Below are positions 10,701-19,455 of a stretch of 64,000 bases of DNA, in pieces. The stretch spans positions 418,810 to 482,809 of the forward strand of contig BJOX01000263.1 in the NCBI GenBank assembly GCA_009731375.1, in the 5' to 3' direction. A program made the translations under genes and the position numbers. The DNA is from Paulinella micropora (Eukaryota > Cercozoa > Imbricatea > Euglyphida). Numbering within the stretch: the stretch's first letter is position 1; the number at the start of each line of letters is the position of its first letter. The notes beneath the pieces are model-generated. The model was not told the origin of the DNA and did no database searches. It saw nothing but the letters and a program-made list of their open reading frames with translations.

Positions 10701-13521
10701 CCCACTTCTCAAAGTCTCCAAAATCTATCATTTTCTCCACTTTAGCCCGTGTTGCACCCCAATCGGGTATAAACTGGCTATAGTATTGCGCCATCGCAAG
10801 GAATGAGTGCAATTCAGTGCGGTTCTTCGGTATCGGTCGATTCATAATCTCCTCCCTCTTCTCTTTGGATATCGAGACTCGATTATGGGAGATCTCGTAC
10901 CCTAAGTATGTCACACTCGTCTTGGCAAGTTGACACTTCTTTAGATTGCACTTCAGGCCAAAAGCTCCGATGCGCCTGAATATATCGGACAAATGATCGA
11001 TATGCTCCTCCATTGTGTTAGAGTATACGATAATGTCATCGATATAGCAAAATGCATATTCTCCCGCCTTCTGTCCCCGCCTTCTCATAAAGCCACCGTC
11101 AGACAAATCATCGTACTGACTGCTCAACATCTTCTGCATCGCCTTCTGGAAAAGTCCTGGGGCTTGCTTGAGGCCCATCGGAAGCACTTTCCATTGGTAT
11201 ATTTCCATACCCACAACAAACGCCGTCAGCCATCTGGACTTTTCCTCCAGTGGTATCTGCCAGAAGCCATTCTTAAGGTCAATGACCGAATGGAATTTTG
11301 CATTCCGCAGTACTCTCCTTCCTTCTTCTAATGTCGGGAGAGGATTTCTCTCTTCCTCCAGCACCTTGTTAACACGAGCATAGTTAACTGTCAGGCGCCA
11401 TTCTCCTCCTGGCTTCGGCACTATTCTCGGTTGTGAGACTATTGAGGATGTTGATCTCTCAATAAAGTCCTCATTGAGCAGCTGTCTTGCTAGCTCCTCC
11501 GCTATCTTCGCCTCATGTATACTCAAATTCGCCCTTCGTGGTGCCGGTGACGGCTCCGCACCCGGTATTTTGTAAATAACCGCAGTGAAATCTTCAGGCT
11601 TGACACCACCTGCATGTGGAGGGTCAAAAATTTCCTTGTTCGCCTCTAATTTGGCTTTTAAAAGCTCCTTCTCCTTCTCCGTGCCTACTCCTTCTTCCAA
11701 TATTTTCCGCGCCGCCTCTTGAAAATCTTCATCAGACATCTGCTTATGCTGCTTGAGGGGTTCTCTGTCCTCCTCCAAGCCTAAGTCCTCTTCCGAGACA
11801 TCATCTAGGCCCGTCTTTTCATACGTGACCGTGTCCGGCTCATCATCTTTACCGAGCTCCACCAGCATGTCAATGAGTCTCGCGTATTGCAAAGGAGCTT
11901 TACGGGTGTAAAAACCATCAAAGCATGTGAATGCTTGCGGTATCAATTTCAACTTGTCGAGGTCTCTGAGCTTCCGCTTGTATGCACTGCTCTGCTCACG
12001 AGTTCCCATACGACAAGCCACCACTAGCTGTTGCTTGCGAGAGGGTACCGGTATAGGATGATCAATAAGCCGGTCCCTTATTTCCTGCGCCCATATCGCC
12101 TTCTCATTATATGGCAGGATAATAGTATACGGCTTATTATTTTCGAATAAAGTCCGTAAGCATTTCTTCACTTCAGACAGTGAACGCGGCCACGTGGGCT
12201 CGTCACCCCAGAAATCAGTAATAAAACTTTTAATAGTTTCTGGTGGAGTATCCGGGATTCGCCCCGTTCTCCTTGGTACAAACGCCTCCCTTTTTTCTTC
12301 TCCTACTTTCGCATGGAAACAGTATCCGTTAGTAATATGGACATCTGTTCCTACTCCTTCCGCGAATCTCGCCAACGACGGGCTTCTTTGTGCGACACAT
12401 ATAATCTCCTCCTTTCGCTTCTCGATTAAGTCATCAATAGACTTTTTGTCCCAATGGCATGTCGGAACTGTGACAGTGCACACTTGGGATTCCCAATTGT
12501 CGGTCCAGGACAGTTCATCCGGTCTTACGACATGGGGGTGAACGTACACCTCAAGTGCCTCATGTGCGATGGCCATCTTTTTGTGATCCGTCGCTAGACT
12601 CAGCTCATAAGCCTCATAAGAGTCAGTAGCGTTGAAGGGATCAATATCGTTCTCTTCTCCTCTTTTTACTCCATATATCACTCGCCGTGCGGCGCAATCA
12701 ATCACAGCCCCCATCGTAGCCAATTGGTCATACGATAGTAATATTGACCCGTGGTAACCGGGGACGACATAGAGGTCCATACGGTATACTCGTGCGGATT
12801 TCAATTTAAAGGTCAGTGTGATGATTCCCGTGATATCCGTCCGGCTGCTCACTCCTTTGAGAGTGCCCGTTGACTTTTTCATATTTCCGTCCACCCAGTC
12901 CCGGTATCGATTAAAAAACTTCCGGCCGACAATATTAATATTCGCCATCGTATCATTACCAACTTTTAATATTGTCTTCAATGTTTCACAATAAAGTTCC
13001 GTATAACACAGAGCATCGGGCCTGTGTATATTGGCTGCGAGAACAAGAACTTTACGTTCCAAATTTTGGAGTCTTGTCTCTAAGTTTTTCAACTCCTCCT
13101 TCTTCTCCTCCTGCTTCACCTCATTAACATTTTTATTATTCTGCGGTACTGGTGCGTTTACTATTTGAGCGACATTGTCTTGTGGTACTTGAGTACACAC
13201 ATTGTCTTTTTGCTCGCCACCCGCCGCGACCGTAGACATTGAGTCTGTTCGTGGTTGTTTGCTTGGCCGAGGCGATACGTCTGCCATTGGCCTCCTCGCC
13301 TCCATCGCAAGTCTCGCCTTCCTATTTGCATCAGTTATCATTGGTAACCGTGCTGTATGAACGGGTATGAGACTACCTTGGGGCTGCAGTCTCTGTGTAC
13401 CCACATCTTTGTTTTCACATAGAGGAAGCGTTGGCCCAGTCTGCACAACAGCATTAGAAAGCACTGTGACTTTAGGGTTAAACTTCACAGTCTTCTCCTT
13501 CCTCTCTTCTTCCCCCTCCAG
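7720..13521 (-). CDS. pol: Ty3/gypsy Pol polyprotein, intact reading frame
   Basis: Frame of about 1,930 codons without a stop, directly after the gag TGA. Residues counted from 13488. A protease-like part lies near 150-270 with DTMAN where retropepsins have DTGA. RT: IDLKNGFWQIP, LPMGLKQAPGLF and YIDDIIVYS (about 815). RNase H: VDTDASKFAIGAVL (about 966), REALAVVWAL, RTDHHNL and VVADSLSRL (about 1078). Integrase: zinc part AHNCPLLAHPG with CIPC (about 1283-1315), then a D,D-35-E core: IDHVGPF (about 1354), SDRGSDF (about 1416) and KIERVH (about 1450). GPY/F-like KGPYQIMEQTG is near 1600. About 300 further residues have no domain I know. It should make cDNA of the element and integrate it. 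Copy 1 has SSIVSQP and FHSVID where copy 2 has SPIVSQP and FYSVID. Confidence 0.95.
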   Translation of the reverse strand: MEGEEERKEKTVKFNPKVTVLSNAVVQTGPTLPLCENKDVGTQRLQPQGSLIPVHTARLPMITDANRKARLAMEARRPMADVSPRPSKQPRTDSMSTVAAGGEQKDNVCTQVPQDNVAQIVNAPVPQNNKNVNEVKQEEKKEELKNLETRLQNLERKVLVLAANIHRPDALCYTELYCETLKTILKVGNDTMANINIVGRKFFNRYRDWVDGNMKKSTGTLKGVSSRTDITGIITLTFKLKSARVYRMDLYVVPGYHGSILLSYDQLATMGAVIDCAARRVIYGVKRGEENDIDPFNATDSYEAYELSLATDHKKMAIAHEALEVYVHPHVVRPDELSWTDNWESQVCTVTVPTCHWDKKSIDDLIEKRKEEIICVAQRSPSLARFAEGVGTDVHITNGYCFHAKVGEEKREAFVPRRTGRIPDTPPETIKSFITDFWGDEPTWPRSLSEVKKCLRTLFENNKPYTIILPYNEKAIWAQEIRDRLIDHPIPVPSRKQQLVVACRMGTREQSSAYKRKLRDLDKLKLIPQAFTCFDGFYTRKAPLQYARLIDMLVELGKDDEPDTVTYEKTGLDDVSEEDLGLEEDREPLKQHKQMSDEDFQEAARKILEEGVGTEKEKELLKAKLEANKEIFDPPHAGGVKPEDFTAVIYKIPGAEPSPAPRRANLSIHEAKIAEELARQLLNEDFIERSTSSIVSQPRIVPKPGGEWRLTVNYARVNKVLEEERNPLPTLEEGRRVLRNAKFHSVIDLKNGFWQIPLEEKSRWLTAFVVGMEIYQWKVLPMGLKQAPGLFQKAMQKMLSSQYDDLSDGGFMRRRGQKAGEYAFCYIDDIIVYSNTMEEHIDHLSDIFRRIGAFGLKCNLKKCQLAKTSVTYLGYEISHNRVSISKEKREEIMNRPIPKNRTELHSFLAMAQYYSQFIPDWGATRAKVEKMIDFGDFEKWDEEALQAFHALKDLIYKDPKDGGLVLTMPDFTKQFVVDTDASKFAIGAVLQQEDEEKKLRPIMFISRKLCAAERNYCTRQREALAVVWALKRLREYLWGGPQFTVRTDHHNLLWLMNHEQTGRLARWQAFLSCFDFTMVHLPGKRNVVADSLSRLEFNSEVSALVSTVEMEDLSTDKVYEVSHIEAMEMASGVRYDRTGLRYSPQGPDHGICCELHTQEDAEWSYEVYENAKANIREEEETQEVYAEPPQERRSDLDDDPERIGVRLEDGTIHIASPTAWRQQQAQDPEFKELIQLYQNPDELRMTKAIKDQMKEMGWRDGLLWYKGLHGRYASQPDKWTLWVPESLRRFIFVAAHNCPLLAHPGRQRTHMFVARRFWWKKMKEEIDQAVDACIPCKINKTPLKANFGLIGEFPLHAGMFEFIHIDHVGPFPESKDGYKYLLTAIDRATNYVWIIPVKDVTGKTTAEALIDRIISQIGVPRKICSDRGSDFNNEVIDKLSKYYGMKWQYVTAYNPRANGKIERVHRPLKASLKMYCTKKENQRAWVEAAPSFAFAMNCLPSTALGGSKSSISPYQLVYGREPDIPTSLLHPKDTWADADELFGMRLRVKMEAEQIVRAHREAERRKTDAEGVRQAHLDQIKFQVGDIVLLYHPQVPKGIISKLFTRWKGPYQIMEQTGPLNYKIRGRGKVQIVNVRRLIKYDPFLLEDESVEEALKRMKDDFKEVPPIHKEAGIDQDDAYRAPIAEKEESEVDSKEKTDRISAVGTQSKSPREHSGKKEKITEAQLRRARNDLINDQPRKAMRSMRSKDVHQEEEGTDTDPNAGNVEIVHERWKEGDAIATIAWVKNVFYLMRPAEQHVADDTLSDLYLMRVVAVPRQMRVTRTLKISSAAKIVQPILQFWRSMDPVEDPKARHYLPVYKDAKSLETWDDTITPRDKDYTAWTIQTLPRGVLDVPFELSLGGVPNKIWDILEQSKLVGGPPPGKEIRARRRRQ

Positions 13522-13530
13522 TCATTCCAC
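13513..13530 (-). promoter_or_regulatory. In-frame TGA between gag and pol, candidate readthrough site
   Basis: On the minus strand the junction reads GTG GAA TGA CTG GAG GGG, with both sides in one frame. A UGA followed by CU resembles leaky contexts known from viral and cellular readthrough (UGA-CUA type). Ordinary genes here also stop with TGA (right-hand gene at 55630, gene A at 17994), so UGA is not simply reassigned. Readthrough itself is inferred. Confidence 0.6.
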
Positions 13531-14862
13531 CACCTCGAAACGATTACCTTGAGTAGTGTCCGGGTAGGATGACGTATCGGTCTCCGAGGCAGTGTTGTAG
13601 GCCTGAGCTCGACCGAAATTTGGGTTGGAGCTTGCCCACGAGCCTCCTCCTCCTCTGGGTGGGGGGGCTGGAGCTCGAACAGCTCTCCCTCCATAAGGGG
13701 TATATCCCCGACCTCCTCCTCTTCCTCTCTGAGGGGTTCCCTGCCACCTCGAGGCTCCTCTCCATGTTCCTCCTCCTCCTCCTCCTCCTCCTCCTCCTCC
13801 TCGTCCTCCTGCTCCTGCTCCTCCTTCTCGTCCTCTTTGAGAGGCCTTTAAGTTCTTTTGTCTCTCCCTTTCCTCCTTCTTCTCCTTCATCCTCTTCATG
13901 TAGGTAATGATTGCCTCTCGTAACTCCTCATCATCACACATATTGGCATACCAACCTTCGTTCACAGCGGCAATCTGAAGCATATTGAAAAGGCCCGGTT
14001 CCTTGCCTTCCGTCCTGCTCAGAAAATTTGCCCTTGCTGTTGGGTTCTGCCTATCATGATTGAAAGAGCAGTCTCTGTTCTCCATCTGTGCCTTACACTG
14101 CAAGCCCGCGAACCACCTCCAACATGCGGTCTTCAGGTCTGGCTCTCTCTGTCTCTTCCAACCGGCAACTCTGTTTGTGTACGTGGCTTGTGCGCCAACA
14201 GGTACACCGCCTGCCTGTGCCGTATGTGCCTCCGTGAGCGAGTCCATGTTTGAGCATGCACTCATCACTTCTTGAAACAGTGCTGACGGAGCAACGCTTT
14301 GAACCGTATTTTCGAACACGTGTGTCTCGAGGAAGTTCTTGGACTTCACTGAGCTAAACGTCGAGCATTGTTGTATGAGCTGAGTAAGCTTACTCGGGTT
14401 AACTGTGTGTAACGCCGAAAAGAAATAGAGGATGATCGACTTGCGGCCATAGAATAGCCCATAGGAGGAAACTACCTCCGTAAGGGTCGCCGCCAAGCCA
14501 ACAGCACTCCTCAAACTCATCGCCACTGTCTCAAAGATTTCAAATCCTATGAGAGTACCAGTGCAGAGATGCTGGTATCCATGAGATTGAAAATATGAAA
14601 TGAGTGTGGCCACCGCCAGTTCACACTGAGCGTCTAGGCCTGTTGCATTGTTTCTCTTAATCTCCTCCTTCTTTCTCAAAAACTTGTACTGTGTCAGATC
14701 GAATCCCTCCGAGACTAGAGATTGGTCAAAAACAGTAACAAGTGCCTCGTATTCCTGCGTTTCGTCGCAAGGAAAAGCCTTCATGCAGGCATTGATCTCT
14801 TTGAGCTTGCTCAAAAGCGAAGCATCAGAGTCTTTGTCTGAGCTCGTCTTGGCATATAGCAT
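13522..14862 (-). CDS. gag: Ty3/gypsy Gag-like protein with CCCH finger and RGG-rich tail
   Basis: The start is the first in-frame ATG (14862); the frame is open further upstream to about 14998. The protein is about 447 residues and would form the particle and bind element RNA. The first 230 residues are mainly helical in character, as in capsid parts. A C-x8-C-x8-C-x3-H finger (CWRWFAGLQC...CSFNH) lies near residue 250, an unusual choice for Gag, where CCHC knuckles are typical. A Lys/Glu-rich stretch follows, then a long glycine run and RGG/RGR motifs (about 345-405), likely the nucleic-acid-binding tail. It ends RFEVVE-TGA. Pol continues in the same frame without a break, so readthrough of this TGA would yield Gag-Pol. 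Part of the glycine tract is a CTC/TCC repeat in the DNA. Confidence 0.85.
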   Translation of the reverse strand: MLYAKTSSDKDSDASLLSKLKEINACMKAFPCDETQEYEALVTVFDQSLVSEGFDLTQYKFLRKKEEIKRNNATGLDAQCELAVATLISYFQSHGYQHLCTGTLIGFEIFETVAMSLRSAVGLAATLTEVVSSYGLFYGRKSIILYFFSALHTVNPSKLTQLIQQCSTFSSVKSKNFLETHVFENTVQSVAPSALFQEVMSACSNMDSLTEAHTAQAGGVPVGAQATYTNRVAGWKRQREPDLKTACWRWFAGLQCKAQMENRDCSFNHDRQNPTARANFLSRTEGKEPGLFNMLQIAAVNEGWYANMCDDEELREAIITYMKRMKEKKEERERQKNLKASQRGREGGAGAGGRGGGGGGGGGGGTWRGASRWQGTPQRGRGGGRGYTPYGGRAVRAPAPPPRGGGGSWASSNPNFGRAQAYNTASETDTSSYPDTTQGNRFEVVE

Positions 14863-15157
14863 GAGACTTGCCACTCTTCCTTTCTTGTCCACGACGGAGC
14901 GAACCCTATGAGATCTAATTCGTTGTACTCGACAAAGGGGGCGGAAACTGCTAAGGGCACTTGAAATTCTTGTCCATTGTCGGTGAAGGTGACTAAAGAT
15001 CTACAGATCGAGTCGACACAACCACGCGATTCAACGACGGCGCGGACTTGGGACCCTGACCCCAGGGGAATTACAGAACGAACCCTCGCAAAGGCAGTGG
15101 AATCGCCCCAGACCGCACCGAACGCAACCGCGGCGTGTAGCAGCAGCGGCAGCATGT
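14811..15157 (-). CDS. Short frame with signal-peptide-like N terminus overlapping gag start
   Basis: From the ATG at 15157 the frame begins MLPLLLHAAVAFGAVWG, a convincing hydrophobic leader, and continues through SLVTFTDNGQEFQVPLAV to a stop at 14811. It overlaps the beginning of gag in another frame. It could be the first exon of a host gene into which the element inserted, or element leader sequence that happens to be open. No domain recognised. Confidence 0.35.
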
Positions 15158-15925
15158 GAATACAGAGAGGGGAGGGAAAAGAGTGGAAAGAAACTAACTT
15201 AAATTCCCCTTTGCTCTCTCTCTTTTTGTTATTCTTTCTCTGGCGCACGCCCGCCAAAGCTAGAGGCAAAAGGAAATAAGCGTGCCCCCCAAGGAAAAGG
15301 AGCGGGGGGGGGGGGGGGGGGGGGGGGGAAAANNNNNNNNNNTGGTCCTGACCTTTCGGCTTTCCTTTTTTCCTCCGACCCCTCTTCCCGCACATTTCCC
15401 CCCTGCCGTTTGCCCAAAAAAAGTTGCTCTCAGAGCGAGCGGCGGCGGGCGGGGGGGAGTAGAACCTGTCTGCACTGGCGCCCCCACCCCCGTCCTGAGC
15501 AATTTTTTCTCAAGATGCGGTGGGCAAAGCGCACAGGAGCCGATAATGGGGCATTTGCCTTTTTTTGCCTGGATTTGCGGCGCGCCCAGAAATTGTGTCC
15601 TCTGCAAAAAGTTTCTTTCTCGAGATACGGTGAATTTCGCGGCAAGTGTACAGGAGCCGAGATTTGCGGCACGCCAATATTCTTTTCGGGGCAAGATCTC
15701 CCCGTGCCTGCGACTGTGTTTTTTGCCGTCACCCCCAAATTTCTCTCTTTCCCCATCTCTCACTCCGCCCTACCTGNNNNNNNNNNTCTCTCTTGCTCAC
15801 ACACTCGCACCGCGGGTGCTAGGTTGCACCACCTGGCCGTGAACTGGTTCATCCTCAGTCCTTCCTTATTAAAAAAAAAGACAAACAGGCACCCGCAAAA
15901 CCAAAACGTAGCCAGGCAGCCGGAA
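15158..15925. other. Non-coding stretch with poly-G and two gaps
   Basis: Pyrimidine-rich DNA, a 27-G run (15302-15328) entering a 10-N gap, a second 10-N gap at 15777-15786, and two diverged copies (about 15505-15570 and 15615-15680) sharing TTTTCTC-AGAT-CGGTG and ACAGGAGCCGA. This is where a 5' LTR of copy 1 would be expected; none is visible. Confidence 0.5.
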
Positions 15926-17994
15926 ATGAGCGAACTAAGTTTTGTTCTCGCGCTCAAGACGGGGCGGCCCGGGTGAACTCTGGTGCCAGCTCAGGCAGGC
16001 CAATTACGCCTGCCAGCTGCTGCTAAAAGTTCTCGAGACTACAGCCAACAAATGGGAAATACAAGCCAGAGCGGACCCCGGGCGCCCCGTGGCGGTCAGC
16101 CTTTTCGGCCTGGTGCCGCTGTCAACCCCCGGGCACCAGGGCATCACGTGCATAGACCGAACGCTGGTGTGGGCGGATAATAAGGGGTCCGGGGCCGGGG
16201 CGTTCAGTATCGAGAAGCTCGAATGGGCCGCAGACGACAGACAGCAAGAGTTGGCAACGCAAACCAGGACCGAGCTTAAGACGTTGCTAGAACAGTTGTC
16301 GACCGAATTTAATGGGTGTGTCATGGATTCGAACGTACCCTTTGCCCAGACCACCGCCAGGATTAGGCACCTGGACTACTTTCGCGAGAGCTTGTTCGGG
16401 GGCTGCAGGATGCCGGGGGCAGTGGAAATGCGGCTGCTGCAGAGGCAGGTGAGAACCGCGTACAAGGGGCCCACGCCTAAAGAACTGCAGCAGGCCGCGG
16501 ACGCTTGCACCCGGGCTACGACCGTAGACGGGAAGTGGCTGGCCGCCGTTAGAAACGATGCGCTGTGCCACTGGGCGTACCACTGCGCCTGGGCCCTGCG
16601 GCGCCTAGGTCTGACAGAGGGGCTGGTGTGGCAACACGGGGACCTGCAGGGGAGGGTCGCACAGGAGTGGCTAAGCGAGGCCCGCCAAGCCCACGTGCGG
16701 TTGAGCAAGCCCTTGCAAAGGCTGCTGGCGCTGGGCGGCGAGGTTCTGGCAGAAATGCTGGGCTTCTTGAGCCGGGCGCAGTGGTACCTGGAGGACAGGC
16801 TGGACGTGTGCGGCGGGGGCGGAGCGCGCGGCAAGCACGACTTCCGTTTGCGGGACCAGGTGCTGCACACGCTGGACCTGCCGGGCGAGCTGGCGGCCCA
16901 GCGCGCCGACGACTGCGAGAGCCTGTCGCTGAGCTGCTACCTCCAGTCCGAGAGTTTCCTGTGCTGGTGCGAGTCCATTTGGAATTATGTACAATTTTTG
17001 CCGCCGATGCTAGCGCTGGTAGTGACGTGCGCGCTCAAGTTCTACCGAACAACCCTGGTAGTAGGCAGCGTAGCCTTCGGTGTAGGCGCCGGCGACCCCG
17101 TCGCCCGGCAGGAGGTGCCCGTGGCAGAGGCGCGCGAGTTCGAGGCGGCCAGGCGGGGGGCCCAGATCTCGAACGAAACGGCCCTGCCCCGGGACGACGC
17201 CAGGATCCAGTGCCACGTGTTCTGCCTGCTGGTACCGTCGGCCTGGCTCCGGGCGCGAAGGGCGCCGCAGCCGCCGGGCCAGACAGTCGGGCCAGGCGGC
17301 TGCTGCGGGCCAGCCGCCAGAGCCTGCCGTTGCTCCCCGTAGACTGCACGGTGATTACGCTGGCGAACCAAAACCTGTTGGCCGGCGGCGGCGTGCAGCC
17401 CCTGCTGAGAAAACACTTCTTGTACCGGCCGCACTGGGCGGACGTGGCTTCCGTCGCGTTTCCCGTGCACACGCGCCAGAGCCCGTACAACACGCAGAGC
17501 GCGCGGGGCTACCGGGACGTGTCCTTCTTGTTCTGCCCCCAAGACGACTCCTCCGGACAGTTTGCGGTGCGGGCCGGGGGTTACCCGGGCTCCGACGAGC
17601 TCATGAGCGTCGGGGCCCCGATGTGCTGCCTGCNNNNNNNNNNAGGTCGTGCCGGGAATGTGGCGGCACCCGGAACTGCGGCAGCGTCGTCGACCTCCTG
17701 CCGGTCGGGCAGGACGTTCGTGACGGTGTGGCGCGGGCTTGCGCGCTTTTGCAGGCGGTGGTGCCGCCGCCCCTGCTGCCCGTGCCCCTAACGAGCGGCC
17801 AATGCCAAGAGAATTACCGCAAGATTATCACGGAAGCGGGATACTGGGGCGACAAGAGAAGCCGCTCTCCCTGGTACGCGGTCTGGCCCAGCAGCTGCTT
17901 TACGCAGGAACCACAGGATGGGGCAGTGTCGGTGCAGCTAGCAGAAGGGTTTGCTGTTTGGTACAAACAAGGCCCCACGAGCGCCGAAACGTGA
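15926..17994 (+). CDS. Gene A, unknown protein of about 690 residues, frameshifted
   Basis: Not recognised. The protein reads from ATG 15926 (MSELSFVLALKTGRPG), then shifts frame near 15970 into GELWCQLRQANYACQL, continues to about 17230, shifts again and continues as PVDCTVITLANQNLLAGG to the gap at 17634, then resumes in the third frame to TGA at 17994 (ending YKQGPTSAET). Strong G/C preference at third positions follows these shifts, so I read it as one gene with small indels at GC-rich homopolymers rather than several genes. It has Trp/Cys/Leu-rich helical segments and no clear membrane segment or motif. It converges with the Rab gene, whose stop lies 172 bases away. The shifts may be assembly errors or true decay. 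Confidence 0.55.
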
Positions 17995-18165
17995 CGACGC
18001 GCGAGCGTACAAAAATTTTTTTAAAAAGAATGATCAAAGTAGCCCCCCCTTTTGTTCCGGGTTTGCTTGAACTCACGTTACAGGTAGACCCTTTTTTTTT
18101 AATGGTAGTGAATTGTGTGTGTGTGGGGGAGGGGGGGGGGGCCGGCGCTGCCGGGCTTTCTTTTA

Positions 18166-18786
18166 CTAGCAGCAGCCCGCCTTCACGCTGTTGCTGGTGT
18201 CGACGACGCTGACCGTTTCTTTCTCTGCTCTCCTGTGGCTGATCTCGGCCGCCTTAACCAAGAACGGCCGGATCTTAGCCAACAATTCTTCTTGCGAATC
18301 TGTTTCTGCGCTGGTATGCAGGATCCGCCCCTCGAACTGCTGCCTCAAGTCACTGTTGCCGTGCAGTTCGTCCTCTGCGCCATCGTACCCCCGATCGCGC
18401 TGGCAGCCGACCAGTACGAACAGGATGTCCTCGTTCTTGTCTTTCGAAGAAGTGTTAAACTTCAGTACCACCTGGTAGAAATTTTCTTTTTCTAAGCTGC
18501 AGCACACCAGGGCCATGTGCGCGCCGCGCATGTAATTCGAAATCATGGAGTCAAAACGCTCCTGCCCGGCCGTATCCCAGACCCAGATCTGGTGCAGTTG
18601 GTTATCGAGCTCTATGGCGGGCAAGATCTTGAAATCCAGACCAACCGTGGCGGGGGTGTGGCATTCGCTGGGGGGCCTGTTATCCGCAAGCTTCTGCAAG
18701 AGGGAGGACTTGCCTGCGCTCGAAGATCCCAGCATGACTACTTTGAGGTATTTGCCGGTCGCGACCCTTCTTTGCATACCCTTGTG
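18166..18786 (-). CDS. Rab-type small GTPase, divergent, 5' end in gap
   Basis: A membrane-traffic GTPase of the Ras superfamily. Visible motifs in order: P-loop GSSSAGKSS, switch I Thr in PATVGLDFK, DTAGQERFDSM, and the SA motif in HTSAETDSQ. The fourth motif NKxD is replaced by CQRD (in LVGCQRD), which should weaken guanine recognition. The C terminus KAGCC gives two cysteines for geranylgeranylation, typical of Rab. About 205 residues are visible and the likely start is the Met in GMQRRVATGKYLK, just inside the sequence before the 669-N gap, so few residues can be missing. Stop TAG. Head-to-head with gene D across the gap, convergent with gene A. Subfamily uncertain. Confidence 0.9.
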   Translation of the reverse strand, partial: HKGMQRRVATGKYLKVVMLGSSSAGKSSLLQKLADNRPPSECHTPATVGLDFKILPAIELDNQLHQIWVWDTAGQERFDSMISNYMRGAHMALVCCSLEKENFYQVVLKFNTSSKDKNEDILFVLVGCQRDRGYDGAEDELHGNSDLRQQFEGRILHTSAETDSQEELLAKIRPFLVKAAEISHRRAEKETVSVVDTSNSVKAGCC

Positions 18787-19455
18787 NNNNNNNNNNNNNN
18801 NNNNNNNNNNNNNNNNNNNNNNNNNNNNNNNNNNNNNNNNNNNNNNNNNNNNNNNNNNNNNNNNNNNNNNNNNNNNNNNNNNNNNNNNNNNNNNNNNNNN
18901 NNNNNNNNNNNNNNNNNNNNNNNNNNNNNNNNNNNNNNNNNNNNNNNNNNNNNNNNNNNNNNNNNNNNNNNNNNNNNNNNNNNNNNNNNNNNNNNNNNNN
19001 NNNNNNNNNNNNNNNNNNNNNNNNNNNNNNNNNNNNNNNNNNNNNNNNNNNNNNNNNNNNNNNNNNNNNNNNNNNNNNNNNNNNNNNNNNNNNNNNNNNN
19101 NNNNNNNNNNNNNNNNNNNNNNNNNNNNNNNNNNNNNNNNNNNNNNNNNNNNNNNNNNNNNNNNNNNNNNNNNNNNNNNNNNNNNNNNNNNNNNNNNNNN
19201 NNNNNNNNNNNNNNNNNNNNNNNNNNNNNNNNNNNNNNNNNNNNNNNNNNNNNNNNNNNNNNNNNNNNNNNNNNNNNNNNNNNNNNNNNNNNNNNNNNNN
19301 NNNNNNNNNNNNNNNNNNNNNNNNNNNNNNNNNNNNNNNNNNNNNNNNNNNNNNNNNNNNNNNNNNNNNNNNNNNNNNNNNNNNNNNNNNNNNNNNNNNN
19401 NNNNNNNNNNNNNNNNNNNNNNNNNNNNNNNNNNNNNNNNNNNNNNNNNNNNNNN
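18787..19455. other. Assembly gap of 669 N
   Basis: Covers the region between the divergently transcribed Rab gene and gene D, so both promoters and the 5' end of gene D are missing. Confidence 0.99.

Larger units (their letters stand above)
6627..14998 (-). mobile_element. Ty3/gypsy-type LTR retrotransposon, copy 1
   Basis: Order on the minus strand is gag, TGA, pol (protease-like, RT, RNase H, integrase with GPY/F), 3' non-coding region, 3' LTR. Integrase lies after RNase H, as in Ty3/gypsy. The left boundary at 6627 (TGTAATGCCCCC) is where similarity to copy 2 at 57330 begins; the flanks beyond differ, so these are separate insertions. No 5' LTR or primer binding site was found upstream of gag. 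It may be missing or hidden in the gaps at 15333-15342 or 15777-15786. The gag frame opens after a TAG near 14998. Confidence 0.9.

Noticed and set aside
8073-12541. Plus-strand frames inside the Ty3 pol region (also in copy 2)
   Set aside because: Antisense shadows of pol; their conservation follows from pol.
16565-17220. Long Gly/Ala/Arg-rich frame overlapping gene A
   Set aside because: High GC leaves this frame open. The frame giving normal amino-acid composition is the other one; only after about 17230 does this frame become the likely coding one.
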